The translations under genes were made by a program, and so were the position numbers. A stretch of 64,000 nt of DNA from Rhizomys pruinosus (taxonomy: Eukaryota; Chordata; Mammalia; Rodentia; Spalacidae): positions 631,583-695,582 of the forward strand of contig VZQC01005766.1 of NCBI GenBank assembly GCA_009823505.1, given 5' to 3'. The notes beneath the pieces were generated by a model. The model searched no databases. It had not been told where the DNA came from and worked only from the letters and a program-made list of their open reading frames with translations. Below, in pieces: positions 23,951 to 34,999 of the stretch. Each line of letters starts with the position of its first letter. The stretch's first letter is position 1.

Positions 23951-24066
23951 GATACATAATAAAGATTACATGAAGGTGGAAGGCAAGTATGATGAAGGTG
24001 GAAAGGGGAGGTCATTCGAATATGATCAAAGTTAATTTTATGAAATTCTCACAGAATAAATTATAT

Positions 24067-24946
24067 AGTTTTAAAATGTAGGTTTTAATGCTTTTCTCTC
24101 CATGGAAGCTTCATTTAGTATTACAATTTTATTTAAGTCAATGTTAAGTCCTTTTGATAAAAAAGAAAATGCAGAGTAGATTTTGTCCAATCTTCATGCT
24201 GAGAAAAAATCAATGACACTTAAACTTCTCAAAGTACATAGTTCATTCCTGTAGTGAAACTAAAATTTAAATTTATTCTCTCCCTGTTATATCAATCAAC
24301 ATGTCAGGAATAAAGGAATGAATGCAAAAGCATGCAGGAGAAACCAACTATTAGATTCATGCAGGGATTCTTAATCAAATACATGTTGGATCAAAATTAT
24401 AAGTGGTTACACCATTACATACTTTCACCATGGGCAAGAAAGTAACTTCCCAGCAGTGATAGAACAAAATTACTTAAATATAAACAAATCATATTACAAA
24501 TTCTACTATTTCCTCAATGGCTATTAACCATAAGGCCTGACAATTCCCAGGAATTATTAGCTACTATTTTATGAAATGTTTTCATGTTTCTATGTCTATT
24601 AATCCTTTGGAACTTGGCTCAATGTAGTAGATGCCATGAGTATTTTGCAAGGAAACTTGTTTTGTAAATATATTATTTCAGTACTTTAATAGGGATTCAT
24701 AATCAATACCAAAATTTATATCTGTATATAGTGTGTTCATTTGTCATTAAGTAAATCTTTGAGCTATGCAATATTGCTGGAAGTATAAACTCATGAATAT
24801 ATTCTTGCTTATAGATAGGTATGTTGCTTGGAACAACTCAATTCTTAGTATGAAACTACTTTGGTAAAATATTTTAAAATGTATTTTCATTAAAATAATA
24901 ATATATTAACATCTCTAAGATGTGTTGAATTAGAAAGTAGACATGA
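24067..24946. other. Unassigned AT-rich sequence
   Basis: No repeat or gene recognised. The 13-bp left TSD of the next B1 occupies its last bases (24934-24946). Confidence 0.45.
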
Positions 24947-25103
24947 AGCTGGGCGTGGTGGCACATGCCTTTAATCCTAGCGCTTGGGAGGCAGAGGCAG
25001 GCGGACCTTTGTGAGTTCAAGGCCAGCCTGGTCTACAGAGTGAGTTCCAGGACAGCTGGGGCTATAGAGAGACCGTGTCTCGAAAACACCAAAAAAAAAA
25101 AAA
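24947..25103 (+). mobile_element. B1 SINE with 13-bp TSD
   Basis: 'agctgggcgtggtggcacatgcc' to 'gagaccgtgtctcgaaaacacc' plus A tail. Perfect TSD 'aaagtagacatga' at 24934-24946 and 25104-25116. One of the best preserved B1 copies here, implying recent activity. Confidence 0.95.
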
Positions 25104-25116
25104 AAAGTAGACATGA

Positions 25117-26208
25117 CTAAATCAACATAAGAGTCAGATTTTACTAAAGAAAGAATAATTGCTCTTACTGAGTAGATCAGTATCAAATATCTAAACAAAT
25201 TGTAAGACATGGACAAAGAAAAAAGATGAAGTTGCATAGTGTTTGGAGATATTATGATGAGCTTGCCATAAAAGTCCTAAGGGGGAGAAGTGGTATTAGA
25301 AGAATATAGCTAAGGCTGGCAATTGTGTGCTACCACCATGAACTTAGAGCATTGCAATTTAAAGCTAAAATCTCAGACAAAATACCCTGTGAAAGAAGTA
25401 ACTTCTTTGACAAACTGTTTAATAAAAAATAAGATGGCGTTAATACCCTGACTCCATTCTTCCTCCTTCTTTCAAACTAGCATCCAGTATCACTTCTTGG
25501 TTGAAATTAAAAGGTATCCATTTATGTAAACAGTAACATAAAGTCAACTGTCAACGCTCAATCCATGGAGATGTACTAGGAAGCTTGTGGGACAGGAAAA
25601 AAATCTTGGGAAGAGGCAGGAGGTAAGTAGTTCGATGCCTAAAAGTATAACAGGTACAGATGTTCAATAAGAAATCTCAAAACTATTAATCAGAACAAGA
25701 GCTACCCAACTGAAATTCATATAAATTTAGAAGATCATAAAATATTAAGGACTCAGCTTGTAATCACAATTTGATAACTGATGACTTTGCTGTAGAGGAC
25801 TTTTTGTCCCTGAAAATATGTTCCATGCAAAGTCGGATGAGGAACAAATAAAGGGATTTTTTTTTGAGAGCTTTATCTGGAAATGAGCCATTTTCCTAGT
25901 CAAATGGCAAGATTTCCTGGGGAGACAAAAATTGCCCCTCCTGAGACTCAGAATGAAAACCACTGAGTATATGAAGTTTGAGTATAATTATAGATAGCCA
26001 AGAAGAATCAAGAAAAAGAGATAAGAGGCTGCCCATTTAATTTATAAATTTTTTTCTATGTCACATTTCTCTGCAAAATTTTTTGGAGGAGCAAGTTTCA
26101 CATGATACCTGTCATCAACAACAGTGAAGTGTATAAACTCTGATCATTTATTACAAAGAAAGGGATTCATTAAAATATCCATAAATTATTGTCTTAAAAA
26201 TCTACTCT
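25117..26208. other. Unassigned sequence
   Basis: AT-rich. No recognisable gene, RNA or repeat. Confidence 0.45.
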
Positions 26209-26209
26209 G

Positions 26210-26430
26210 GGGCTGGAGAGATGGCTCATTGGTTAAAAGTGCCGACTGCTCTTGCAGAGGACCCGGGTTCGATTCCCAGCACCCACATGGTGGCTAAGAA
26301 CTGTCTTTAACTCCAGTTCCAGGGTAATCTGACGTCCTCTTCAGACATCCTCAGCATTGCATGACATGGGTGCACCAACCTACATGCAGATAGTACACTC
26401 ATACACATAAAAATAATTAATTAATTAAAA
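26210..26430 (+). mobile_element. B2 SINE
   Basis: Well preserved A box ('ggctcattggttaaaagtgcc') and B box ('gggttcgattcccagcacccac'), and an A-rich tail with AATT repeats. Approximate TSD 'aaaatctactctg' / 'aaaatctctg'. Confidence 0.95.
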
Positions 26431-26897
26431 AAAATCTCTGAGTATGGGTTAAAATAGAATTTTGAATGTTGGACAAGAAATATCACAAGGACATAGTTAA
26501 GTAAGACTCATAATCAGCATGAGAACCCTACAATTTCAACAGAGTAATAAGTATTCACAAACTAAAATTATAAATATTTTCAGTGAAAAGATATCTAAAC
26601 AGCATTTTATAACGAAGTAGAAATTAAATGAATGAACATATGCAATACAAATTTTTAATTGTCCTGGAAAAATATAAACATGTGACATTAAAGCACATTT
26701 CAGGAAAGGCAGTTATTTAAAATGTCAACTTCACATGTTGCAACTTAATGTTTTAGTTGTGCAATACCTAAAATTTACTTCAAGTTATTGATACCACATT
26801 ATATAAATGTTGTTCAAAATGCCCCATTAAGTGATGAAATATTTTATGCATTATGTTATAACATTTTAGATATGCATACTTAATAATACAACTGTAG
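26431..26897. other. Unassigned AT-rich sequence
   Basis: Nothing recognised. Confidence 0.45.
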
Positions 26898-27127
26898 ATG
26901 GATGGAGAGATGGCTCAGAGGTTAAAAACACTGGGTGATCTTGCAGAGGACCCCAGGTTCAATCTCCAGGCCTTAAATGGTAGCTAACATCCATACATAA
27001 CCCCAGTTCTAGGGGAATCTGAAGCCATTTTCTGGCCACTGTGGGCATTGCACAGCACAGTTGCAATGACATACATGCAGGAAATACATTCATTCACATA
27101 AAAAATAAAATTATACAGTATTTTAAG
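26898..27127 (+). mobile_element. B2 SINE, older copy
   Basis: 'atggatggagagatggctcagaggttaaaaacac' onward, several substitutions. TSD 'aatacaactgtag' at 26885-26897 and again just after the tail (about 27128-27140). Confidence 0.9.
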
Positions 27128-27337
27128 AATACAACTGTAGTCTTTAAATGGGCCTTCTCATGAAAATTTAACAAAAATCGTTCAACCTAGTGCTTCTGAA
27201 ATACAACTTATCAGAAAAGTTACATGAACTTAAAAATAGGAATCCAAATGAAGAAGCTATCACTATTTTCACTTTGGAAAATTCTAAGGCCATTTCACAA
27301 CATAAACAAAATGGTTATTAATAAAAATGTAAAAAAT

Positions 27338-27584
27338 GGGGCTGGAGAGATAGCCTAGCGGTTAAGAGCACCGTCTGCTCTTACAGAGGACCGGGTTTGA
27401 TCCCCAGCACCCACATGGAGGCTAAGAACGGTTTGTAACTCTAATTCCAGGAGAAATCCAGTTCCAGGGGAATCTGAGACCCTCTTCTGACCTCTGCGGC
27501 ATTGCACAAGACGGGTGCACAAACCTACATGCAGACAGTACATTCATACACATACAAAAATAATAATAAATAAATAAATTTATA
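27338..27584 (+). mobile_element. B2 SINE with 15-bp TSD
   Basis: 'ggggctggagagatagcctagcggttaagagcaccg' to 'cattcatacacatac' and an AAAT-rich tail. Perfect TSD 'aaaaatgtaaaaaat' at 27323-27337 and 27585-27599. It contains an internal near-duplication ('aattccagg' / 'agttccagg') also seen in the B2 at 29932, marking a B2 subfamily. Confidence 0.95.
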
Positions 27585-27875
27585 AAAAATGTAAAAAATA
27601 ACAACCACTGAGAAAGATGAAGTGAAATGGTGACTCTTAAATACTATTTTATAAATATAAATTAGCATAGCTATTATGGAAAATAGTGTGGAGGTTATTC
27701 AAAATTGGAAAATTGAACCAAAACATATTTATCATATCACTCATATATTTAGAAGTAAATAAAATAATTACATGATACTTTTATGTTCATGTTTATTGTA
27801 GCATTTTTGCAATAGCTGATTTATTAAATCAACTGAATTATCAGTTGATTGAATATTTGAATTGTGGTAAATATA
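27511..27875 (+). repeat. Direct repeat, clean copy, left of the single-N gap
   Basis: Starts inside the B2 3' end at 'acgggtgcac' and runs through old L1 sequence to 'gtggtaaatata'. The same sequence restarts immediately after the N at 27876. Confidence 0.95.
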
Positions 27876-27876
27876 N
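27876..27876. other. Single undetermined base (N), likely assembly join
   Basis: The only N in the window. It lies exactly between the clean and the noisy copy of a ~365-bp direct repeat, as expected where two sequences were placed end to end without trimming their overlap. Confidence 0.9.
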
Positions 27877-28270
27877 ACGGGTGCACAAACCTACTGCAGA
27901 CAGTACATTCATACACAGACGAAAATAAGAAGTAAATTAAATAAATTTAGAAAAAATGTAAAAAAGAACAACCACTAGAAAGATGAAGTGAAAAATGGTG
28001 GCCGCGTATACTCGTTTATAATAAATTAGCATAGTCTATATGATGGAAAATAGCTAGAGCGTCAGTGGAGGTTATTCAAAATTGGAAAATTCGAACGCAA
28101 AAGCATATTTTGATACTATCACTCATAATATTTAGAAAGAAATAAATATTTACATATACTTTTATGTTCAGTTTGTATTGACTGTAGCTTTCTTGCAATA
28201 GCTGATTTATTAAATTCAACTGAACTAATATCGATATTGAACCTGAATAATTTGAAATTGTGGTAAATAT
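27877..28270 (+). repeat. Direct repeat, noisy copy, right of the single-N gap
   Basis: Homologous end to end to 27511-27875 but about 29 bases longer, with scattered one- to few-base insertions and deletions. The noise pattern is that of raw long-read sequence. Confidence 0.9.
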
Positions 28271-28280
28271 AATGGAATAC

Positions 28281-28471
28281 GATGTGTTTTTTTTTGTTTT
28301 TGTTTTTTTTTTTTTTTTTTTTTGCTCTGTCTTTTCGAGACGGGGTCTCCCTGTAGCCCCAGATGACCTGGAACTCATTCTGTAGACCAGGCTGGCCTTG
28401 AACTCACAAAGATCCACCTGCCTCTGCCTCTCAAGTGCTAGGATTAAAGACATGCACCAACATGCCCAGCT
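28281..28471 (-). mobile_element. B1 SINE
   Basis: Long T run (tail), then 'cttttcgagacggggtctccctgtagcccc' to 'ggattaaagacatgcaccaacatgcccagct'. Flanks 'tggaatacgatg' and 'tggaatattg' look like a TSD whose left copy falls in the noisy segment. Confidence 0.9.
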
Positions 28472-28650
28472 TGGAATATTGTTTAACCATAAAATAACAC
28501 ATGTAATTATTTTAAGAAATATAAATGAAACTGTAACACAAACACTGAATCTTCTCCTTAATTAATAGAGGCTAAAATTCTGTCCCCGATAGCAGTAGAG
28601 TATAATACTCCATTATTGGCTATAAAGAATATGGTAGGAGAAAATGAAAG

Positions 28651-29079
28651 GCACATTTCTTTTTTTATAATTTTAATAAGTTTTTGTATATTTCATACAA
28701 CATTTCTTAATGAAATTAACGCCCCTTCCTTATCCATATCCCCCAACCCCTTGCCAAATCTCATGTATTCTGCTATACATGTTAAGTCCTTTCTAGTCAA
28801 GAAATTTTACCTGAATGTCCCTCGGTGTAAATTCTTTCACTGGAGTCTACTCACCTCATCTAGAGATTCTAAGTAAATCATACTCTTCCCTCACCCATTC
28901 ATAATGAGCCTCCAATTGTTCTCAGTCTAGGGCTGGCCCATCACCCATTTCTGTAGCTCTAGTCTGGGTCCTTGTCTGACTGAGTTGTCAGGGATCCTGT
29001 GCTTGATGCCACCATTGTCATCACGTCACATTTCTTATTAAAAACACCCCAAAAGATTGAAGGATCCTTGTGTTGGCTA
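28651..29079. other. Unassigned sequence, possibly old L1 3'UTR antisense at its start
   Basis: 'ttttgtatatttcatacaacatttcttaatgaaattaac' and the following C-rich stretch vaguely resemble the reverse complement of old L1 3' ends. The remainder is unassigned. Confidence 0.3.
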
Positions 29080-29151
29080 ATCTTGGCCACCAACTTGTCT
29101 GAATCTAGAATCAATTAAAATGCAAACCCCTTGGATCCACTGTGAGAGGTT

Positions 29152-29176
29152 TTCTTTTCATTTTACTTTTATTTTC

Positions 29177-29227
<51 letters not shown>

Positions 29228-29382
29228 TTCCTTCCTTCCTTCCTTCCTTCTTTATTTTTTCCCTTTTCTATTTTTTAGAAACTGTTTCCAGGTTGCCACA
29301 TTTGGCCTGGAAATCACTGTGTAGACTAGGGTAGCCTCACCTACTACATCTGCTACCCTAGTCCTGAGATTAAAGTGAGGGA
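29152..29382 (-). mobile_element. Degenerate B1-like SINE with expanded CTTT tail
   Basis: Antisense tail expanded to (CTTT)n/(CTTC)n at 29171-29252, then 'cctggaaatcactgtgtagactagggtagcctcac...cctagtcctgagattaaag', a shortened, diverged B1 core. Confidence 0.55.
29171..29252. repeat. (CTTT)n / (CTTC)n microsatellite
   Basis: About 15 CTTT units run into CTTC units. The 60-codon frame across it is only the repeat. Confidence 0.95.
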
Positions 29383-29765
29383 TTTTCTTGATCAGATTAT
29401 TTGAGGCCAGAAAACCCATCCTGAACGTGGGAAGTATCTTCTGATGAAAGCTCAGATAAATGGACTTGGAAGGAGGTATTGTCTTTTGCCTGTCGGCCCT
29501 TCATACTCACTGGTGAGTGTACATGCTTTGACATTCTTTCACTGACAATACAGCCAATTTCTTTCAAAATAGCCTGAAGGCCATTAGCACTCCAGGAATT
29601 CTCCAGGCCTTCAAGGTTAGATTGAGACATCCAGCCTGATCAAGTTCAGAATTTCTCTCTCTGGTGTTAAACAGTTCCTGTTAGACTACCTTTCAATTCA
29701 TATATTCATCCTAACAATTCTATTCCTTTAGAGAACCCTGACAAGTACCACCTCCAAATATATAA

Positions 29766-29781
29766 GGACTACTTCTACTGT

Positions 29782-29813
<32 letters not shown>

Positions 29814-29842
29814 TTACTACTACTATTGCTACTACTGCTGCC
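29766..29842. repeat. (TAC)n microsatellite, imperfect
   Basis: TAC units with occasional TAT, TGC and CTG variants. Confidence 0.95.
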
Positions 29843-29931
29843 CATATTATTATTGAGAAAAAAATGTTAATTATCCTTATTTGATCATTATACACTAATT
29901 TTATGTATAAAACTATAATAATGTACCCTAT

Positions 29932-30169
29932 TGGGGCTGGAGAGATGGCCTAGCAGTTAAGAGCGCCGACTGCTCTTACAGAGGACCCGGGCTCGATCCC
30001 CAGCACCCATATGGTGGCTGAGAACCATCTGAAACTCCAATTCCAGGAGAACTCCGGTTCCAGGGGAATCTGAGACCCTCTTCTGACCTCCGCGGCATTG
30101 CACGACATGAGTGCACAAACTTGCATGCAGACAGTACATTCATACATATACAGAAATAAATAAAAAAAT
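29932..30169 (+). mobile_element. B2 SINE with 18-bp TSD
   Basis: 'ggggctggagagatggcctagcagttaagagcgccg' to 'cattcatacatatacagaaataaataaaaaaa'. Perfect TSD 'tataataatgtaccctat' at 29914-29931 and 30170-30187. Same internal near-duplication as the B2 at 27338. Confidence 0.95.
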
Positions 30170-30269
30170 TATAATAATGTACCCTATAAATAAACATAAA
30201 TTTCATACTACTATAAAATAAAAATAAAGTAGAAAATGTAAATTCAAATTAATTGGGGATGAATCACAT

Positions 30270-30638
30270 GGTGCATCAATTTCTAGGATTTTGAGGAATC
30301 TCCACACTGATTTCCATCATTGCTGCATGAAATTATGATTGCCATCAGCATTGAATAAGAGTTTGTTTTTGTTTTGTTTTTTCCTTCACATCATTTCTGG
30401 AATTTGCCTTGTTTGGTTTGTATCTTAGCCATTCTTAGTGTGGAGGAAGGGGGTGTATGATGACATTTCAAAATAGTTTGAGTCAGGTGTGGTGGTGCAC
30501 GCGTTTGATCAAAGAACTTGGGAGGCAGAGGCAGGCGGATCTCTGTAAGTTCAAGGCCCGCCTGGTCTACAGAGTGAGCTCCAGGCCAGCTGGGACTAAA
30601 GAGATACTCTGTCTCGAAAATTCCATAAAAACCAAAGC

Positions 30639-30670
<32 letters not shown>

Positions 30671-30760
30671 AAGTTTGAATCTGCATTCCCCTGCAGAATA
30701 AAGATTATTTTTAAGTTTTTCTTAGTCACTTGCATTGCATGTTTAGCAAACTCTCTGCCC
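30270..30760 (-). mobile_element. Old L1 fragment, ORF2 C-terminal part, split by a B1
   Basis: 'gaggaatctccacactgatttccatcattgctgcatgaaattatgattgccatcagca' and 'ttagccattcttagtg' are antisense to the C-terminal ORF2 region. After the B1, 'gaatctgcattcccctgcagaataaagatt...gtcacttgcattgcat' continues the same order. Confidence 0.7.
30481..30670 (+). mobile_element. B1 SINE with (CAA)n tail
   Basis: 'caggtgtggtggtgcacgcg' to 'gatactctgtctcgaaaattcc', then an A-rich tail expanded to (CAA)n at 30637-30670. Flanks 'aatagtttgag' and 'aaaagtttgaa' are the likely TSD. Confidence 0.9.
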
Positions 30761-30762
30761 AC

Positions 30763-31358
30763 AAAATGTGGGGCACTCCTTTCCCGACCCTGCTACTATT
30801 CAAGCTCTTCCCACAACAGGACTCCTCACTCCCACTCTCAGAATGCTTCTGCTGCAGTCCCTCCCACTGCTTCACTCCCCACCCCGCCCTGTTCCTGTTC
30901 CAGGCCTGCCCACAAAATGTGCATCACCCCCCACCCTGCTCCTATTTGAGCTCCCCCCACAACAGTCATCTCACTCCCCTCCCTGCCAGCTCCTGCCCAC
31001 AAACATCTCTTCATACCCTGTCCCACAATGGTCCTTCTTTAGCCCCGCCTGCAAGGCTTCGCACCCTGCCCAGCACAGCCCAACTTCTGTTCCTAGTCTG
31101 CCCACAAAGTGCTGCCTCTCTGACCCCGCCTTGCTGCTGACCTAGCCCCATTTAAAATGTCCCTCATCTCTCTCTGACACACTGTGCTCAGGGACTGCCC
31201 ACAAAATGCTCATCTCTCCCAGCCCGGTAAAGTCTCCTCACTCACAGCACCATCCCATTCCTGTTCAAGATCTACCCACAAAGGTCTCCTTGTTCTCACC
31301 CCCAGAATGTTTCTGCAGCAGCCCCTCCTTCATGCTTCATTCCCATCCTGCCCTGACA
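30763..31358 (+). repeat. C-rich hierarchical minisatellite, left block
   Basis: Degenerate ~50-bp subunits built round 'gcctgcccacaaaatg', 'tcactccc.gcccc' and 'ccctgctcctgttc.agg'. The + strand is strongly C-rich and G-poor. The same wording resumes at 37500 and 38251, so this block and those two were one array before the ERV and the solo LTR inserted. The 136- and 125-codon frames over it are composition artefacts. Confidence 0.85.
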
Positions 31359-31460
31359 CCAAAGTGTGCTCTTAGAAGTGGTAGGTTCAGCAATGTGACA
31401 CCCTATATCCAAACTCCACAAGGGGAATTGAGTGAGAGCTAGCTGAGAGGTGCGCACAAG
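31359..31460 (-). repeat. 3' LTR remnant of the ERV
   Basis: 'accaaagtgtgctcttagaag', 'gtgacaccctatatccaaactcc' match 'accaaggtgtgctcttagaag', 'atgacagactatatcgaaactcc' of the 5' LTR (37295-37375). The last ~140 bases of the 5' LTR (R/U5 side) have no counterpart; minisatellite begins instead. The extent upward of 31460 is unclear. Confidence 0.6.
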
Positions 31461-31989
31461 CTGATGGAAGATGTGGATGTCAGCAGCGGGATATTTTGCA
31501 TACCCATGAAGCAGAGTTTCTTCTGCTCTCCTGCCCATCAACAATTGTCCCAAAGGTCCTCTATATTGAACTCTAACTGGTTATCTCAGATATGGAACAT
31601 GCTCCCAGGGCTGTGTATATCCTCCATCCTGCAAGACCAATACCTGCAACCCCCATAGGTGTTAGTATCTAGTAAAGATACTTATTTGTTACAGTATGGG
31701 AGGCAAACTAATGAAGCAAGGATAGAAATGGAATTGGGGAACACAGGAACAGTGATGGGCTTATGGCAGCCTTGTAGGGGGCAGTCACTAGTCCCTATCA
31801 CCTGATTTCTTCCTTCCCAGGTTTCTCTGATGTAAAAGTTCCAGAGGTGTGTCCACGTTGGAAGTCTGACTGCTGGTTGGGCAGAAATAGAATAAGTTTG
31901 GATTTTCGTTACAGCAGCTACTAAAAGTGCAGAAAGCAGAGATGAAACAGAGCACATGGACTTTAAAGAAACGAAGAGGTGGTCAAGAT

Positions 31990-32930
31990 CCCTACATGTT
32001 ATGTTGTTTGGCTTTTGGTCATGGCAACTCCTCCTTCTCCTCTTTCCTTGGTCCTCCAGGGACAAGCATGCCATCATTTTGGCCAGCGGGGAAGAATCTG
32101 ATATTGTGGGCTGGGACCCAGATGGGATGTGGACAGTCCTGTGGGAAGATTCAAGCAAAGTACCTCCCTGATGTTAACAGTGGGTCAAGTCCTTTCCACT
32201 GGTTATCTATGGGGTCGTTCCACCAGAAAAGTGTCTGAGGGAGAATGTCTGATATCTGCCATATTTGACAATTGGCAGATATTTTGAATTTTTGTGTATA
32301 TTGAATAGGGTAAGCATTGCTAGCATCATGGTCAATTGCATGTTGGAAGAGTATTTCCCTGTTTTTTGTTGTTGTTGTTGTTGTTTGTTTGTTTTACTAA
32401 TTGGCTTTTTAGGACTTGGTGGATCCATTGTCAATTTTAAGCTGCTTGGGGTTGCCCATGATGGCAAAGGTGGAGAGAAGTTGTGCCACAAGTTCCTTAC
32501 CTCATTCTCCTGTGTGTGCTGTGGCATATGTAAATTTAGAGTAGGTATCTACTGTGACAAAGACATATTTTTTTTTTTACCAAAGGAAGCAATGTGGGTG
32601 ACATCAGTTTGTCATAGGGCATTGGTCTTTAATCCTCTGGGATTGGTTCCTGGAGCCTGTAATGCAGGTGTCTTAATTAAAGAACAGGAGAACATGTTTT
32701 AAAGATATGCCAATGTTGGGCAGTTGGGACCCTGGGAAAGTGGGCTCGGAGGTCTTTAAATTTGGTGTGGGTGGTGAAGTGGAATTTTTCCACCTCAGAG
32801 AGAGATAGTACATAGAGCCCAGTGGAGGAGTTACCCTCAGAGAGAGATCCTGGGAGAAGATTGTGTGTGTGGATATGTATAAAGAGAGGGTGGGACCTTT
32901 TTTTAGAGGGATGAGACAGTAATGATGATA
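31990..32930 (-). pseudogene. ERV integrase remnant
   Basis: The clearest part is the C-terminal DNA-binding region at about 32235-32040, where the reverse complement reads as 'WKGLDPLLTSGR' and 'HPIWVPAHNIRF', characteristic of class II integrase ends. A stop interrupts between these two motifs and the frame then shifts. Integrase inserts viral DNA into the host genome; no functional copy can be read here. The catalytic core was not cleanly recognised. Confidence 0.7.
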
Positions 32931-32959
32931 TGGGAGAGAGGTTTACTGTCTAATCTGAA

Positions 32960-33440
32960 AAATGATCTGGACAGCTAAGGCAGTAGGTTAACCACATAAA
33001 TACTATCTCAAAAAAAAAATAAAATAAAAGGTTGAGAGGTTTATTGGTTTCCTTGAGTGAGAGGTAGACAGTGTAAGTTTCTTTGTACTGTGGGGATTGG
33101 TCAGGAAGGGGGTGAAATAGGATTTTGTGGGGTTGATCTGTGGAGATATAAATTATAGCTGTGGCTTCCGTTAGTCCCCCCATCTGTGAAAACTGAAGCT
33201 GCCTGTTCGATGGGGGCTTCCAGGAAGAGGCAGGGAGGGAGCCAGGTTAACAACGGGAAGGCGGAGATCCATTTGTCATTAGGATAATGGCTGTCGATTT
33301 GCCCTGGGAATCCCATAAGGCTGATGGCTATGCGAGTGTGATTATGCATCAGCCACTGGATATCCGGAAGAGAGAAAGGTGTGATTATAAAATCAGGTTC
33401 TTTTCTTAAAGTTTGTAATGAGTGATCTCTTCCATTTCTT
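32960..33440 (-). pseudogene. ERV RNase H remnant
   Basis: In the frame ending at 33101, 'SVFTDGGTNGSH' (about 33200-33165) carries the first catalytic aspartate context of retroviral RNase H. The preceding 'PIEQAASVF' and the following segment fit class II order. A stop and a run of A's (33007-33030 on +) break it downstream. Confidence 0.7.
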
Positions 33441-33479
33441 GTCGTGGCTTCCAAGGAGTTGATCTCATTTAATAGGTGG

Positions 33480-34510
33480 AGAGATCCCCCATTGGCACGT
33501 GTAACCATTCTAGGATTCCTGTAGTTTGGTGTAGAGCTCCTACAAGGGTGGGGCGTGTGTTTAAAATGAGTAGCCGAACAGGGAGAGAGGGTGAAAAGCC
33601 TGCTAAAGCCATGCCCTGGAGGGCCTGATTTACCTTAACAAGGGCTTCAGCTGTAAGCTTTTGCTTAGAGGTAGAGGCAGATGCTTTGTCACCTTGTAGA
33701 ATATCAAAGAGGGGAAGGAGGGTTATAGTTGGAATAGGGAACAAGGGTTGAGCCAGTTAAGGTTTCCTAGGAGGCTTTGGAGTGAAGCTAGTAGGTTAAT
33801 AGTGGGGAAAGAGAATATGGGTTTGAGTGGCCTTACTTCCTCAAGGAAAATTTCGGTGCCCAGGAAACAAATGAAGGAATCATTTGAACATTAGCCCTGG
33901 CTATGTTAAACCCAAAGGCTGCTAAGGAGGGTGCCAACCAGTACCTCAGGACTGCCAGGTAGGTCAAGGATCATCCATGTTTTGGAAGACTTGAAGGCAT
34001 TGCTCTATGTGAGTTTTAAGGGCAGCAGAAACAGCCTCTTGGCACATCGTTGGCCTGTTAGCCATTCCTTGTGGCAGGACATTCTATTCTTAATGGACTG
34101 CAGGTCCTGAAGTATTAATAGTAGGGATGGAAAAGGCAAAGTATTTGCAGTCTTCAGGGTGGAGGGGTATTGAGAAGAAGCAATCCTTAATATCAATAGC
34201 TAATAGGGGGGTATTGGGTGGTATAGCAGATGCAGGAGGGAGCCCTCTTTGTGGGGATCCCCATATATGCATAATTTTATTAATGACATGAAAATCTTGC
34301 AGGAGGTGTCATCCCCTTGTTGTCTTTTTTATGACAAACACTGGGGTGTTCCAGGGATTGCAAGATGGATGTACATGTCCCAATGTGAGCTGTTCTTTTA
34401 CTAGATTTTGTAAAGCTATCAAGGTTTCCCCTGGTAAGGGCCACTGTTCAACCCACACTAGATCATTTGATATTCAGTCTATGCAGGGTGAAGTGTAAAC
34501 TGCAATGACC
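33480..34510 (-). pseudogene. ERV reverse transcriptase remnant
   Basis: The palm entry region near 34215-34140 reads 'LLAIDIKDCFFSIPLHPED' with the first catalytic Asp. The YMDD box near 33990 has decayed to NMDD and is followed at once by a stop. Connection-domain-like wording occurs at 33469-33744 ('AEALVKVNQALQGMALAGF'). The enzyme copies retroviral RNA; this copy is disabled by stops and frameshifts. Confidence 0.8.
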
Positions 34511-34639
34511 CTCAGGATTGGGGCTGTTTTCTAGGGTAGTGGAGGCATTTCTCCCTGGCTAATTTGTCTGCCTGGGTGAGGCTGCCTTCAGGGGTGCTAG
34601 CAATGAACACATCCAGGGCCTCCAAAAGGTCTCACCCTA

Positions 34640-34880
34640 ACAGATTCGTGTTAGTTGGTGCTAATAATGGGCAAATTCAACCCATGTTTCCATCCAATGG
34701 GCTCTTCCCAAGTATACACATTTTTGGTGATGTAAGACTGTGAGTGTCCTCCTATGCCCATGAGCCTGGGGCCTGTGAGTAGGGGCCAGTCTAGAGGAAT
34801 CTCTTGCTGTTTTAAAATGGTTCTGACTGCATCTGTGTCTAGGAGGCATTTGGAGCCCCCCTCCCCAGTCTTCATCATTA
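34640..34880 (-). pseudogene. ERV protease remnant
   Basis: The 75-codon open piece has 'CLLDTDAVRTI' where retroviral aspartic proteases have D-T/S-G-A, so the active-site glycine is replaced by aspartate. 'PRLMGIGGHS' follows, fitting the flap region. It lies directly after the nucleocapsid remnant in the expected gag-pro-pol order. Confidence 0.75.
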
Positions 34881-34999
34881 AGGCAAGTGAGAGTCCTCCA
34901 GAATGGGTTCTGCCAAAAGAGGGCCTATTTATCTCATTTCCCCCTTTTTATTTCTGAGGCTGAGGATTGTCCCTTTTTAAGTTTAAAGGCTCTAAGAGT

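Larger units (their letters stand above)
21660..24066 (+). mobile_element. Old L1 (Lx-like): ORF2 C-terminal end and long 3'UTR
   Basis: ORF2 DNA is visible at 21720-22205 ('gtcagttagaatggctacgatcc', 'gatgtggggggagaag', 'tcacaatagccaggaa'). The 3'UTR runs on to 'cgaatatgatcaaagttaattttatgaaattctcacagaataaa' at 24018-24061, typical of old rodent L1 3' ends. Interrupted by B1 (22208), B2 (23588) and B1 (23801). The intermediate region 22640-23580 is assigned to the 3'UTR with less certainty. Confidence 0.7.
27600..28650 (+). mobile_element. Old L1 fragment, ORF2 C-terminal region
   Basis: 'attagcatagctattatggaaaatagtgtggaggtt', 'tgtttattgtagcatttttgcaatagc' and 'tggaatattgtttaaccataaaa' follow the order of mammalian L1 ORF2 C-termini. 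The piece is duplicated across the N and split by a B1 at 28281. It is far more diverged than the main L1 copies. Confidence 0.7.
29080..29760. repeat. Interspersed repeat of unnamed family, interrupted at 29152-29382
   Basis: 'ggctaatcttggccaccaacttgtctgaatctagaatc' continues after the interruption with 'ggattttcttgatcagattatttgaggccagaaaacccatcctgaacgtggg'. I recognise this wording as an abundant rodent interspersed repeat but cannot name the family. 'tgtgagaggttttct' before and 'gtgagggattttct' after the inserted piece look like its TSD. Confidence 0.5.

Noticed and set aside
29142..29324. Phe/Leu/Ser-rich putative membrane peptide
   Set aside because: Translation of the CTTT repeat.
30730..31145. 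136- and 125-codon overlapping frames
   Set aside because: Same minisatellite composition effect in two frames at once.
32207..32527. 106-codon frame with a Gln run
   Set aside because: The Gln run is a (TTG)n/(CAA)n microsatellite within integrase remnants; surrounding residues fit no family in that frame.
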